Shown here: in pieces, positions 33,668-40,142 of the stretch
How positions within the stretch are numbered: the first letter of the stretch is position 1
How the letters are laid out: each line of letters begins with the position of its first letter
Program-made: the position numbers and the translations under genes
Notes under the pieces: model-generated
What the model was told of the DNA's origin: nothing
The model's database searches: none
What the model saw: the letters and a program-made list of their open reading frames with translations, nothing else
Source: Levilactobacillus cerevisiae
GTDB lineage: Bacteria > Bacillota > Bacilli > Lactobacillales > Lactobacillaceae
Reading direction: 5' to 3'
Assembly (NCBI RefSeq): GCF_003946245.1
Contig: NZ_RHNN01000031.1
Span: 1-40,142 of the forward strand
DNA: 40,142 nt

Positions 33668-33979
33668 GCCGGCTTACCGGTCGCCAAATTTAGGCTGGAA
33701 CGCTGTGGGTAGGACGCCGGCAGCCTGTGAGGCGGTCTGCCAGCTCGCTTTGAACCGCCCAGCCCGCGTTTCAAAGTCGCCATTTTCCAAGAAGGTCACT
33801 TGGAAAATCCCACGGCTGAGCCTAAATTTGGCTCACTCACGCCTACATAGACGGTATCCAACAAATATGGACAAACGTTGCCAGTCCGGCGATGGACACA
33901 TGTCATGGTGCAAATCAATCATAACCGGAGGAGGACAGAGATGCAGGCAGCTGTGTCGACGGCGTTAGCTGAGCGATTT
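33668..33979 (+). repeat. R1 repeat, copy B, with 3' module
   Basis: The core 33684-33831 has a perfect 12-bp closing stem CCAAATTTAGGC/GCCTAAATTTGG, then GCTGTGGG/CCCACGGC (33702-33709, 33809-33816) and three hairpins. The last is ATTTTCCAAG/CTTGGAAAAT (33782-33791, 33799-33808), perfect over 10 bp. Homology to copy A continues to about 33979 and contains AGGAGGACAGAG before an ATG at 33941. The copy is outside both flanking terminators, so it is not an obvious part of a gene's transcript. Confidence 0.82.
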
Positions 33980-33994
33980 TCTCAGGTTACGCCG
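33960..33994. repeat. Hairpin at the junction of R1 copies B and D
   Basis: CGGCGT (33960-33965) and CTGAG (33969-33973) pair with CTCAG (33981-33985) and ACGCCG (33989-33994). Confidence 0.55.
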
Positions 33995-34081
33995 TGGGAC
34001 GCGTTTGAAGACTGGCGAATTTTGACAGGCTTCAAACCGAGCCGGAGGACCGCTTCTCAGGCCGCAGGCGGTCCCCACAGC
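33991..34081 (-). repeat. R1 repeat, copy D: degenerate inverted copy
   Basis: Read on the minus strand, GCTGTGGG (34081-34074) and CCCACGGC (33998-33991) close the element. The first inner hairpin is GGACCGC/GCGGTCC and the second is GTTTGAAG/CTTCAAAC. The third hairpin and the outermost stem are poorly preserved. It lies head-to-head with copy B. Confidence 0.6.
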
Positions 34082-34126
34082 AGCCGGAATCTCTGGCAGC
34101 CACAGGTGACTGGTTTAAGCAATCAA

Positions 34127-34160
34127 AACAAAAAGAGCCACGGGCGTAGCCGCAACTCTT
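34127..34160 (-). terminator. Terminator of the DUF948/YtxH-like pair
   Basis: On the minus strand AAGAG and TTGCGG pair with CCGTGG and CTCTT, followed by TTTTTGTTTT. Confidence 0.75.
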
Positions 34161-34174
34161 CATCATTTTTTCGC

Positions 34175-34561
34175 TTAAACTGGCTTGTCTGCCGTTGGTT
34201 CGTCGTTGTCGGCTTCAGCGGCTTCATCCGTGGTAGCGTCGTCCGCAGCTGATAAGTCAGCCACTTGGTCGCTACTCAAGACGATGTCATCATCGGCATC
34301 TTCTGCCGTATCGTCAACATCACTACTGCGCCATGCTGGTGCGTCGTCCTTGGCGGCTAACCGGTCGTCCAAGGATGCCTTGAAATCGTCGGCGGCATCG
34401 GCTGCGTAGAAGGCGTAGTCCACTGCCCGATCCTTCAAAGCGTTGTACCGGTCACGAGCGGCATCCTTCAAAGCTTCACGTTGTTCCAAGTCCAATGCGT
34501 GATAGGCAGCATAGGCCGCGCCACCCAATAATAATCCTGCTAATAACTTGTGTTTTGCCAT
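34175..34561 (-). CDS. YtxH-like small acidic protein
   Basis: A 128-residue protein with a short N-terminal hydrophobic Ala/Gly/Leu-rich helix (about 5-20), as in YtxH-type proteins. A helical charged middle has many Asp/Arg/Tyr, and the Asp/Ala/Glu-rich C-terminal half is very acidic and low in complexity. No enzymatic motif is seen. I chose the second ATG (34559-34561) because AAAGGGAG lies eight bases upstream of it and only two bases from the first. It follows the DUF948 gene by 27 bases, an arrangement common next to ccpA/pepQ in lactobacilli. Confidence 0.78.
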   Translation of the reverse strand: MAKHKLLAGLLLGGAAYAAYHALDLEQREALKDAARDRYNALKDRAVDYAFYAADAADDFKASLDDRLAAKDDAPAWRSSDVDDTAEDADDDIVLSSDQVADLSAADDATTDEAAEADNDEPTADKPV

Positions 34562-34588
34562 CTTCATGACTCCCTTTCCGTAAACAGC

Positions 34589-34993
34589 TTAATCTTTGTC
34601 CTTGTGATTCTTGTACAGATCAAACGCGGTCTTGCCGACGCGGGCAGCCAGTGAAGTCTTAGCCGTCGTTTTAGCAGTATCGCTGACCCGGCTGGTCAAA
34701 TTACGAGTGGCGGTGTTTAAATCAGAAACACTCTCACCCAAATCAGCGGCAGCCTGGAAGACGGGATCAATGGTCGCAACCTTCTTGTTCACGTCTTCTA
34801 ACAGTTCATTGGCATTTGCCATAATGTCCTCGGCTTGGTGGCTGATTACATCCACGTCCGAGGTCATCGTCTTCATCGAGCGATTCACCTCGCTCAACGT
34901 TCTGTTCATCTTTACTAAGAACATACCAATGAAGAGGACCAAAATCAAAAACGCAATCGCCGCGATTAGGCCCGCTACTTGTCCACCGGTCAT
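34589..34993 (-). CDS. DUF948 domain protein
   Basis: A 134-residue protein with one N-terminal membrane helix (about 6-27) and a long amphipathic coiled-coil-like region rich in Asn/Asp/Ser/Val, then a basic end (KNHKDKD). This is the DUF948 layout, with no known biochemical function; a membrane-tethered scaffold is a guess. AAGGAGG is seven bases before the ATG. An upstream promoter with TTGCGT, 17 bases and TATTCT (with TG extension) is seen on the minus strand near 35032-35060. Confidence 0.87.
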   Translation of the reverse strand: MTGGQVAGLIAAIAFLILVLFIGMFLVKMNRTLSEVNRSMKTMTSDVDVISHQAEDIMANANELLEDVNKKVATIDPVFQAAADLGESVSDLNTATRNLTSRVSDTAKTTAKTSLAARVGKTAFDLYKNHKDKD

Positions 34994-35156
34994 GACAACC
35001 CCTCCTTGTGCTCATTACTTACCAATAGAATAGCATTCTCAGCGCTTACACGCAATTAATACTCCGAATTCAATTGGTTTTTCCCCGTCAATACTAGTAA
35101 AATATGGGTTAGTGTCTTATCGGATTCTAAAACAACCTAAAAGGAGGGCTCGTCTC

Positions 35157-36026
35157 GTGACGGACCTAGTGACGACTACAGCCACCTCATCGAAGTGGCT
35201 TCAACATTATTTTAGTACCTTTGACTGGGAAAAATTATTACATTTGATTACCAGTCGTTTTCTAAATTTACTTTTTCTGACGCTACTCTTTTTCGTGATT
35301 AACTTTGTCGGCCGGTGGATCCTCACCCGCAGCTTTAAACGCTACCTGGTTCCCAAAGATGGCGGTACCAACCGGGTTCAGACCATCAGTATGTTGACGC
35401 TCAATTTATTTCATTACACCGTGCTTTTTTTCTGGGCGTACGCCATGCTGTCCACGCTAGGCGTTCCCGTTGGCACGTTGATTGCCGGTGCCGGAATCTT
35501 CAGTTTGGCATTAGGCTTAGGTGCCCAGGGATTTGTCAGCGACTTGGTAACTGGCATTTCTATCCTGATTGAGCAGCAGTTCGACGTGGGGGATAGCGTT
35601 AAAATTGGGTTGATTGAGGGTACCGTCTCCGCGATGGGCCTGCGCACCACCCAGGTGACCTCGGCGGATGGCACCGTCAACTTCATTCCCAACCGCAACA
35701 TTACCATCGTTGCCAACCGTTCCCGCAACGACATGCATGCGACCGTGAACATTCCCATTGCGCCCACGACACCAGTCGAGCAACTGCCAGCGATCATTCA
35801 CGCGACCAACGCTCGTCTTTTGCCAGAACACCCGAACGTACTCGGCGAACCCGTCATTACTGGCGTCGTCACCCTGCCCACCGGTGAATTGGTTTATCAA
35901 ATCAACCTGGTTGCCAAGAGTGGGAGTCAGTTTGGTTTGCAGGCGGCCTTTCTCACGGCCTACCTAAAAGCGATTCGGGAAGCTGGCATTATTTTACCGA
36001 CGCACAGTAATTTACCCAATAAATAA
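35157..36026 (+). CDS. Small-conductance mechanosensitive channel, MscS family
   Basis: A 289-residue channel subunit. There are two or three N-terminal helices (about 40-65 and 83-110), then the pore-lining helix AGAGIFSLALGLGAQGFVSDLV (split as AGAGIFSLALG and AQGFVSDL), where small Gly/Ala residues alternate. The beta domain follows with VGDSVKIG and FIPNRNI. It releases solutes on osmotic downshock. I chose the GTG at 35157-35159 because AAGGAGG is nine bases upstream; a GTG 15 codons earlier has no site. The promoter is probably TTGGTT, 18 bases, TAAAAT around 35073-35103. Confidence 0.92.
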   Translation: MTDLVTTTATSSKWLQHYFSTFDWEKLLHLITSRFLNLLFLTLLFFVINFVGRWILTRSFKRYLVPKDGGTNRVQTISMLTLNLFHYTVLFFWAYAMLSTLGVPVGTLIAGAGIFSLALGLGAQGFVSDLVTGISILIEQQFDVGDSVKIGLIEGTVSAMGLRTTQVTSADGTVNFIPNRNITIVANRSRNDMHATVNIPIAPTTPVEQLPAIIHATNARLLPEHPNVLGEPVITGVVTLPTGELVYQINLVAKSGSQFGLQAAFLTAYLKAIREAGIILPTHSNLPNK

Positions 36027-36039
36027 GTTCAGAACCCAG

Positions 36040-36079
36040 GCGTCACGCCAATCAGTCATGATGACGTGACGCTTTTGTT
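36040..36079 (+). terminator. Terminator of the MscS gene
   Basis: GCGTCAC (36040-36046) pairs with GTGACGC (36066-36072), then TTTTGTTG. Confidence 0.8.
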
Positions 36080-36199
36080 GTGTCCTAATAAATCTCCCTC
36101 TGTGGTTGCTGACCAGTAAAAATCCGAGTAAGCTATTCTAACCACACGATACGGTTGTTCGTTAAACTTTCTCTGCCCCCAGAATGCTGGAATCTTGCA

Positions 36200-36242
36200 G
36201 AAGCGTGCGGCCATTCTATACTGGCCTTAATTCAAGAATTAA
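36200..36242 (+). promoter_or_regulatory. Promoter with overlapping palindrome, upstream of a small membrane protein gene
   Basis: TATACT at 36217-36222 with TTGCA about 16-17 bases upstream gives a start near 36229. The palindrome TTAATTC-AA-GAATTAA (36227-36242) lies exactly on that start, the usual place for a repressor operator. 36080-36199 holds nothing recognisable. Confidence 0.5.
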
Positions 36243-36306
36243 TCGGTCACCTCTTGAAAACACAACTGCCATTAAAAGGTCATCACGTAAAATTGGGGGA
36301 ATCATT

Positions 36307-36576
36307 ATGGGAACGCTGCAAAGAGATTCACTGCCGCAGAAATGTTTGTTTGGGCTCACGCTCATTCTAATGGGACTCACCATCTTTCTGGCTAGCCCCG
36401 TGGCCTTAGCCGTGATCAGTTTCTTATCACTCATCACCCTCACGCTTGATTGCGATCTGTTTAACTCGACCAGCGATAAGCATCTCCTAAATAGAGCCGA
36501 CTTTATTTTACAAGTAATCCTCATGATTACCGTCTTGGTTAAATTCCTGCTACTCGCCCGGCCAACCGTCGTTTAG
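36307..36576 (+). CDS. Small hypothetical membrane protein, 89 residues
   Basis: I do not recognise this protein. Residues about 13-50 are strongly hydrophobic (probably two helices around ASPVALAVISF), and a third hydrophobic stretch lies at about 68-84 near the C terminus. There is a short polar loop with several Asp between. The chosen ATG (36307-36309) has GGGGGA six bases upstream; the frame stays open 41 codons further up but without a ribosome site. It is flanked by a promoter with a palindrome and by a strong terminator, which supports expression. Confidence 0.6.
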   Translation: MGTLQRDSLPQKCLFGLTLILMGLTIFLASPVALAVISFLSLITLTLDCDLFNSTSDKHLLNRADFILQVILMITVLVKFLLLARPTVV

Positions 36577-36583
36577 ACAAACT

Positions 36584-36626
36584 AAAAAGTTAGCCACGTG
36601 CGCATTTGCACTTGGCTAACTTTTTT
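36584..36626. terminator. Bidirectional terminator between convergent small membrane protein genes
   Basis: AAAAAGTTAGCC (36584-36595) pairs with GGCTAACTTTTTT (36614-36626), with GTGC/GCAC inside. There are T-runs on both strands. Confidence 0.92.
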
Positions 36627-36643
36627 GTTAAGCATTTTTCCTG

Positions 36644-36802
36644 CTAGCGGTCCAGCCGCCACCAGTCAATCGAACTAAATAAGACGAGAACGAAAAGAAT
36701 CAAGAATGACCAGTAACTCCCAGCACCCGTCATGGCCATGATGGCTAAGCCAATCGTAAACAGCCAGAGGATGCCAATTAACACGCCTAAAACAATTTTC
36801 AT
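36644..36802 (-). CDS. Small membrane protein, 52 residues
   Basis: An ATG (36800-36802) preceded by GAGGAGG at a spacing of six opens a 52-codon frame. It encodes two hydrophobic helices (MKIVLGVLIGILWLF at the start, SFLILFVLVLFSS later) and a DWWRLDR tail that stays in the cytoplasm or interface. I know no family with certainty. It follows the CBS-protein gene by 44 bases and ends just before a bidirectional terminator, so it is probably the last gene of the murI operon. Confidence 0.72.
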   Translation of the reverse strand: MKIVLGVLIGILWLFTIGLAIMAMTGAGSYWSFLILFVLVLFSSIDWWRLDR

Positions 36803-36846
36803 CAGGGACCTCCTCAAAAAGTCATGTGCACAGTCACTTTGGCGGG

Positions 36847-37338
36847 CTAGTGATCCCCGTTTTCAATGACCTTTTCTCTCGGGGTGACCACGTAATGATC
36901 GTCTAAATTATGCGCTAAGTAATTCACCCGTTTTAAGATTTCTCGTCGGGTAATAATGCCCTGAAAAACGTTATCTTGGTTTAATAATGGGATGAAGGGC
37001 TCATCAACCATGTAGCTTAAAATCGTTTCCAGCTTAGCCGGATCATCCACCCAGTGAGTCACCGGTAGCATGGCATCGGCCACCGTGTACTGACTGAGTT
37101 GTTCTACGGCCGCTCCGGGAACGTGGAGCAGCTTATCGGTAATGGCGGCCAGGGAAATCATCCCCTGCAGGTGGTCATCGGGGTCCAACACTGGAATGCG
37201 GCTATAGCCAACTTTAGAAAGCACCATAAAAGCATGCTCCAACGTATTCGTTGCCGTCACGTTGGCAACGACCGCAGCTGGAATCACGTAGCTCTTGGGG
37301 TCATTGCGCAATAGTTGCTCGACAGCAGGGTCAATCAT
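36847..37338 (-). CDS. cbpB: CBS-domain protein, CbpB/DarB (YkuL) type
   Basis: A 163-residue protein made of a pair of CBS domains: about 20-75 (VLSKVGYSRIPVLDPDDHLQG region) and about 88-140 (LSYMVDEPFIPLLNQDNVFQG region). The layout and the second signature match YkuL/DarB of B. subtilis, which binds cyclic di-AMP and regulates the stringent-response enzyme Rel and pyruvate carboxylase. Binding here is inferred. AAAGGA lies about 10 bases before the ATG. Part of the murI-rdgB-phosphodiesterase operon, 20 bases after the phosphodiesterase gene. Confidence 0.83.
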   Translation of the reverse strand: MIDPAVEQLLRNDPKSYVIPAAVVANVTATNTLEHAFMVLSKVGYSRIPVLDPDDHLQGMISLAAITDKLLHVPGAAVEQLSQYTVADAMLPVTHWVDDPAKLETILSYMVDEPFIPLLNQDNVFQGIITRREILKRVNYLAHNLDDHYVVTPREKVIENGDH

Positions 37339-37358
37339 GTGAGACTCATCCTTTCTGG

Positions 37359-37877
37359 TTACAAACGATCAAATGTAAATTTTAAATCTGACACGGGTTG
37401 GGCGTCACGGGTGTAGTATTGCACCACCCATTGTTCCGGGGTGACGGTAATCATGGCGCAGGTGCCCCCGAGGGTCCGAAATTCGCCCCGCGGCTGACTG
37501 ATACTACCAGGATTCACAAACACATGGCCGCCGACTGCTTCAGCCGCTAACTCATGCGTGTGACCATAGAAAACCAAGTCAGCTTGCTCCTGATCGGCAT
37601 GCAACTTTAACTTGGTCAAATCCCAGTGGACTTCATCATAGTGGCCATGGGTCAATAAGACCTTGCAGCCATCAACGGTGGGCGTCTGCACCAGCGGCAA
37701 TTGACTATCAAAGTCCATATTTCCCATCACCACGTACGCATCCTTGAACCACGGGTCATCGGCGTTCATTTCGGAATCGCCACAGTGAAAAATGGTGTCC
37801 GGCTGTAAGGCCTGCTTCAGGCTGACCAGGATATCCCGATCGCCATGATTATCACTGACTACCAACCAACGTGTCAT
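37359..37877 (-). CDS. YfcE/MJ0936-type metallophosphodiesterase
   Basis: A 172-residue phosphoesterase. Metal-site blocks are VSDNHGD (about 7-13), CGDSE (about 37-41), GNMD (about 54-57), THGHYD and YGHTH, followed by NPGSIS. Relatives hydrolyse artificial phosphodiesters, and the natural substrate is unknown. I chose the ATG at 37875-37877, with GGGAGG seven bases upstream; it overlaps the rdgB stop as TAATG, so translation is probably coupled. Gene order murI-rdgB-yfcE-like is conserved in many Firmicutes. Confidence 0.9.
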   Translation of the reverse strand: MTRWLVVSDNHGDRDILVSLKQALQPDTIFHCGDSEMNADDPWFKDAYVVMGNMDFDSQLPLVQTPTVDGCKVLLTHGHYDEVHWDLTKLKLHADQEQADLVFYGHTHELAAEAVGGHVFVNPGSISQPRGEFRTLGGTCAMITVTPEQWVVQYYTRDAQPVSDLKFTFDRL

Positions 37878-38482
37878 TATTTTTCCTCCCACCATTCATC
37901 GAACTGCGGTAGCATTGCCGCCGTGGCCTTGGCCCGGTGACTATGTTGATTCTTCTGCGCCAAGCCCATTTCGGCGAAGGTTGCGTGCTCCGCGGGGACG
38001 TAAAACAGCGGGTCGTAACCAAAGCCGTCATCGCCTCTAGGGGCCGCCAAAATTTCACCGCGAACCTCGCCCGTGGCAACTAGTTTTTTGCCATTAGGTT
38101 TAATCAGAACGAGCGAGGTATGAAAGGCCGCTCCGCGCTGTGCTGCGGGAACAGCTTTGAGATTTGCTAACAACTTCGCATTATTCTTGGCGTCATCATG
38201 ATCACCAGCGTACCGGGCTGAATAAATGCCGGGTTCGCCGTTGAGGGCGTCAACCATCAAGCCGGAATCGTCCGCTAAGACTGGCAACTGTGTTTGTTCG
38301 GCAACCGCGGTTGCTTTCAACGTGGCGTTCTCGGTAAAGGTCGTCCCCGTCTCCGCAACCTGCTTCAACTCGGGGAAATCAGCCAGCGTTTTCACGTCAA
38401 AGCCCTTCGGCTCAAAGATGGCCCGAAATTCCCGAGCCTTGCCGGGATTGTTCGTGGCAATAACTAACGTCTTTTCTGACAT
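37877..38482 (-). CDS. rdgB: XTP/dITP diphosphatase (RdgB/HAM1)
   Basis: A 201-residue house-cleaning enzyme that hydrolyses deaminated purine nucleoside triphosphates to monophosphate and diphosphate, keeping inosine and xanthosine out of DNA and RNA. Signatures are IATNNPGKAREF (8-19), TFTENATLKA, LADDSGLMVDALNGEPGIYSARYAG (split as ADDSGLMV and GIYSARYAG) and GYDPLFYV. Its ATG overlaps the murI stop as TAATG; GGAGG lies seven bases upstream. Confidence 0.96.
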   Translation of the reverse strand: MSEKTLVIATNNPGKAREFRAIFEPKGFDVKTLADFPELKQVAETGTTFTENATLKATAVAEQTQLPVLADDSGLMVDALNGEPGIYSARYAGDHDDAKNNAKLLANLKAVPAAQRGAAFHTSLVLIKPNGKKLVATGEVRGEILAAPRGDDGFGYDPLFYVPAEHATFAEMGLAQKNQHSHRAKATAAMLPQFDEWWEEK

Positions 38483-39312
38483 TACTCTACCTCCGCAACG
38501 GCTGCCAGTGTGCTAACGGCTAAATGCGTCACAGTCTTCGGTTTGACATCTAACCATTCGCTAGCCAATTGATTAAATTCCGCAACGTCGCCGGTCGTAT
38601 AATACGTCGCCGTAACAGGTTGCCCACTCACGTTCAACAGGTCTTGATCCTTTAAAATTGCCGCAACCTTTTCAGCCGTGGCAACGCCAGGATTCACCAG
38701 CTTGACGTCCGGCCCGATTGCCGTTTGAATCACGTCTTGCAGTAATGGGAAATGGGTGCATCCCATTACCAGGGTGTCGATGCCGGTTCCCTTAAATGCC
38801 GCCAAGTTTTGCGTAACAACCGCTTGGGCGTGTCCTGAATGCAAGTCATTCTGTTCCGCCAAGGTGACCAGCTGTGGACAAGCCACGCTCACCACCTGGC
38901 TTTGCGCATCCGCGGCGAAAATATCGCGTTGGTACTGCCCGCTCTTCACGGTACCCGCCGTAGCAATCACACCAATCTGATGATTAGCCGTTGTCGCCGC
39001 AGCTGCCGTGGCACCGGGGGCAATTACCCCCACTACGGGCACTGGTAGCTCTGCTTGCATCTGGGTTAAAGCCGCCGCAGTTGCCGTGTTGCAGGCAATC
39101 ACAAATAGCTTAATATTGGCGTGTTGTCTTAAGTAAGTGGCAATTTGCCGGGTAAAGGTCGTGACTTCAGCCACCGACCGGGGACCGTATGGCAAGCGTG
39201 CCTGGTCACCCAAAAATACCGTGTTTTCAGCTGGCAATAGCCGCTGAACTTCCTTTAAAACTGTTAAACCGCCGACTCCTGAATCCATGAGACCAATCGG
39301 ATCTGTTTGCAT
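38482..39312 (-). CDS. murI: Glutamate racemase
   Basis: A 276-residue cofactor-independent racemase that makes D-glutamate for peptidoglycan. LMDSGVGGLTVL (about 8-19) carries the Asp and Ser of the active site. ACNTATAA (about 73-80) holds the first catalytic Cys, and MGCTHFPLL (about 184-192) the second. AAGGAG lies nine bases before the ATG. First gene of a leftward operon with rdgB, a phosphodiesterase and a CBS protein. Confidence 0.97.
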   Translation of the reverse strand: MQTDPIGLMDSGVGGLTVLKEVQRLLPAENTVFLGDQARLPYGPRSVAEVTTFTRQIATYLRQHANIKLFVIACNTATAAALTQMQAELPVPVVGVIAPGATAAAATTANHQIGVIATAGTVKSGQYQRDIFAADAQSQVVSVACPQLVTLAEQNDLHSGHAQAVVTQNLAAFKGTGIDTLVMGCTHFPLLQDVIQTAIGPDVKLVNPGVATAEKVAAILKDQDLLNVSGQPVTATYYTTGDVAEFNQLASEWLDVKPKTVTHLAVSTLAAVAEVE

Positions 39313-39347
39313 GAATCAACGCTCCTTCTCGATGTTCTTGAATCTTA

Positions 39348-39376
39348 ATTATCGCCTTTTTTTGAACCGGTTTCAA
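39348..39376 (-). promoter_or_regulatory. Promoter of the murI operon
   Basis: On the minus strand TTGAAA (39371-39376) and GATAAT (39348-39353) with a 17-base spacer. The -35 box lies within a near-palindrome TTGAA-CCGG-TTTCAA. Confidence 0.65.
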
Positions 39377-39458
39377 GTTTCATGCCAGTCAAAATGAGGT
39401 GATTGCCATAAAAAAGAGTAAAATTTAGCCGACAGCCATTTTCGTGAAAAATTTACGG

Positions 39459-39464
39459 TATAAT
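39459..39464 (+). promoter_or_regulatory. -10 box of the DUF2507 gene
   Basis: TATAAT 37 bases before the start codon; the -35 region is poor. Confidence 0.5.
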
Positions 39465-39501
39465 GAGTTCAGAATCTAATCGGACGAAGGAGCCAACTAT
39501 C

Positions 39502-40023
39502 GTGAAAAACTTATATCAAACCGTCATGGCAGATGCCAATGGTGCCGCGAATTTTCCGCAAATGCTACTCAGAGAAGCCTTACTGCCAGAACTGCTGGGC
39601 GATGACCTCGGGGACATCAGTTACTGGGCCGGCAAATCACTGGCTCGCCGATTCCCAATTGGCAATCCCAAGGACGCGACCACTTTCTTTGAACAAGCGG
39701 GCTTTGGCACCCTGGCGCTGACCAAACAGACGGCGCAAATGACGCGCTGGCAATTAAGTGGTACCCCCGTTAAATTGCGCAAACAACTACAGGGTGACAC
39801 TGACTTCACGTTAGAAGCCGGCTTCCTAGCAGAAATGATGGCGCAACAGTTAGGCGTATCCGCCGAAGCCGAACTAACCGAAACGCCACACAAGCTCCAA
39901 GCAACGACCGTGACCTTCGACGTTTATACGGATCCGGACGATGTGATTCCGGACTACGATGCCCCGACGCCATTACCAATCGTTCGTGATGAATCTACTG
40001 AGACACCAGAGGGCGACGAGTAG
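39502..40023 (+). CDS. yslB: DUF2507 (YslB) family protein
   Basis: A 173-residue cytosolic protein of the YslB family, with a V4R-like fold in the wider family. Recognisable are LLREALLPELLGDD near residue 20, YWAGKSLARRFP (about 40-51) and a C-terminal half with FTLEAGFLAEMMAQQLG. The last 40 residues are acidic. Function is unknown. The start is GTG (39502-39504) with AAGGAG nine bases upstream; an earlier in-frame ATG at 39463 overlaps the -10 box and is not used. Confidence 0.88.
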   Translation: MKNLYQTVMADANGAANFPQMLLREALLPELLGDDLGDISYWAGKSLARRFPIGNPKDATTFFEQAGFGTLALTKQTAQMTRWQLSGTPVKLRKQLQGDTDFTLEAGFLAEMMAQQLGVSAEAELTETPHKLQATTVTFDVYTDPDDVIPDYDAPTPLPIVRDESTETPEGDE

Positions 40024-40071
40024 TTCGATCACCCAGCGTTAATTTCAAATAAATCTAAAAAAGAGGGTTCT

Positions 40072-40113
40072 ATGTCAACTGTTGTTGGTAATTCCATTTA
40101 TAAAATTGTCTAA
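40072..40113 (+). other. Possible 13-codon open frame before a terminator
   Basis: AGAGGG four bases before an ATG opens the frame MSTVVGNSIYKIV and a stop. The stop lies inside the left arm of the terminator. It may be a leader-like or chance frame; there is no support beyond the ribosome-site-like sequence. Confidence 0.25.
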
Positions 40114-40139
40114 TCCTTTGAGATTAGGCAATTTTTTTT
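40103..40139 (+). terminator. Terminator of the DUF2507 gene
   Basis: AAATTGTCTAATC (40103-40115) pairs with GATTAGGCAATTT (40122-40134, one G-U), followed by eight T. Confidence 0.9.
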
Positions 40140-40142
40140 GAG

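Noticed and set aside
33666..33968. Open frame of 100 codons through R1 copy B, and others through copies A and C
   Set aside because: The frames run through base-paired stems of a repeat whose copies differ by compensatory changes and not by codon position; no ribosome site fits.

Overview
The window looks like chromosomal DNA from a lactic acid bacterium of the Lactobacillaceae, of the higher-GC kind (Levilactobacillus or Lactiplantibacillus-like). The grounds are strong AGGAGG-type ribosome binding sites, frequent GTG and TTG starts, a ccpA/pepQ divergent pair, a comG operon followed by a methyltransferase and ackA, KxYKxGKxW signal peptides, and LPQTNE sorting signals of the type known from Lactiplantibacillus plantarum. 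The species cannot be fixed by eye. I see no phage, no complete insertion sequence, no CRISPR array and no tRNA.

Layout. Bases 1-140 hold the leader of an rRNA operon that is transcribed leftward out of the window; a tandem pair of strong promoters (to 251) drives it. Bases 371-2861 hold housekeeping genes: a YugI-type S1 protein, a cyclophilin, a PgpA/YutG family protein and a DedA protein. Bases 2973-8135 are a leftward cluster: an aldo-keto reductase, a small phosphoesterase, the 5'-nucleotidase-like YunD, YutD, a NagD-type HAD phosphatase and a DUF1461 membrane protein. An amino-acid permease follows (8766-10181). Next comes the leftward competence operon comGA-comGG, a competence-associated methyltransferase and acetate kinase (10635-16460), with yebC behind its own terminator. 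On the plus strand is a fused substrate-binding/permease ABC transporter with its ATPase (17601-19809).

Bases 20043-29177 carry two adjacent paralogous cell-wall-anchored BspA-type leucine-rich-repeat proteins. They have the same signal peptide, repeat core, Ig/MBG-like stalk and LPQTN anchor, and together take up almost a quarter of the window. After these come an uncharacterised four-helix membrane protein, ccpA and pepQ as a divergent pair with a perfect cre site, a YtxH-like/DUF948 pair, an MscS channel and a small membrane protein gene. The last leftward operon is murI, rdgB, a YfcE-type phosphodiesterase, a CbpB/DarB-type CBS protein and a 52-residue membrane protein. A DUF2507 (YslB) gene closes the window.

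The most interesting signal is in the non-coding DNA. One family of repeats (R1; two close copies, one divergent copy and one degenerate inverted copy) folds into a closing stem plus three hairpins. The stem sequences differ between copies but stay complementary, as expected if an RNA structure is under selection. A second family (R2) lies directly behind stop codons, after ackA and after the ABC ATPase, with a truncated copy after the permease; its hairpin also covaries. I cannot match either family to a named RNA family from memory.
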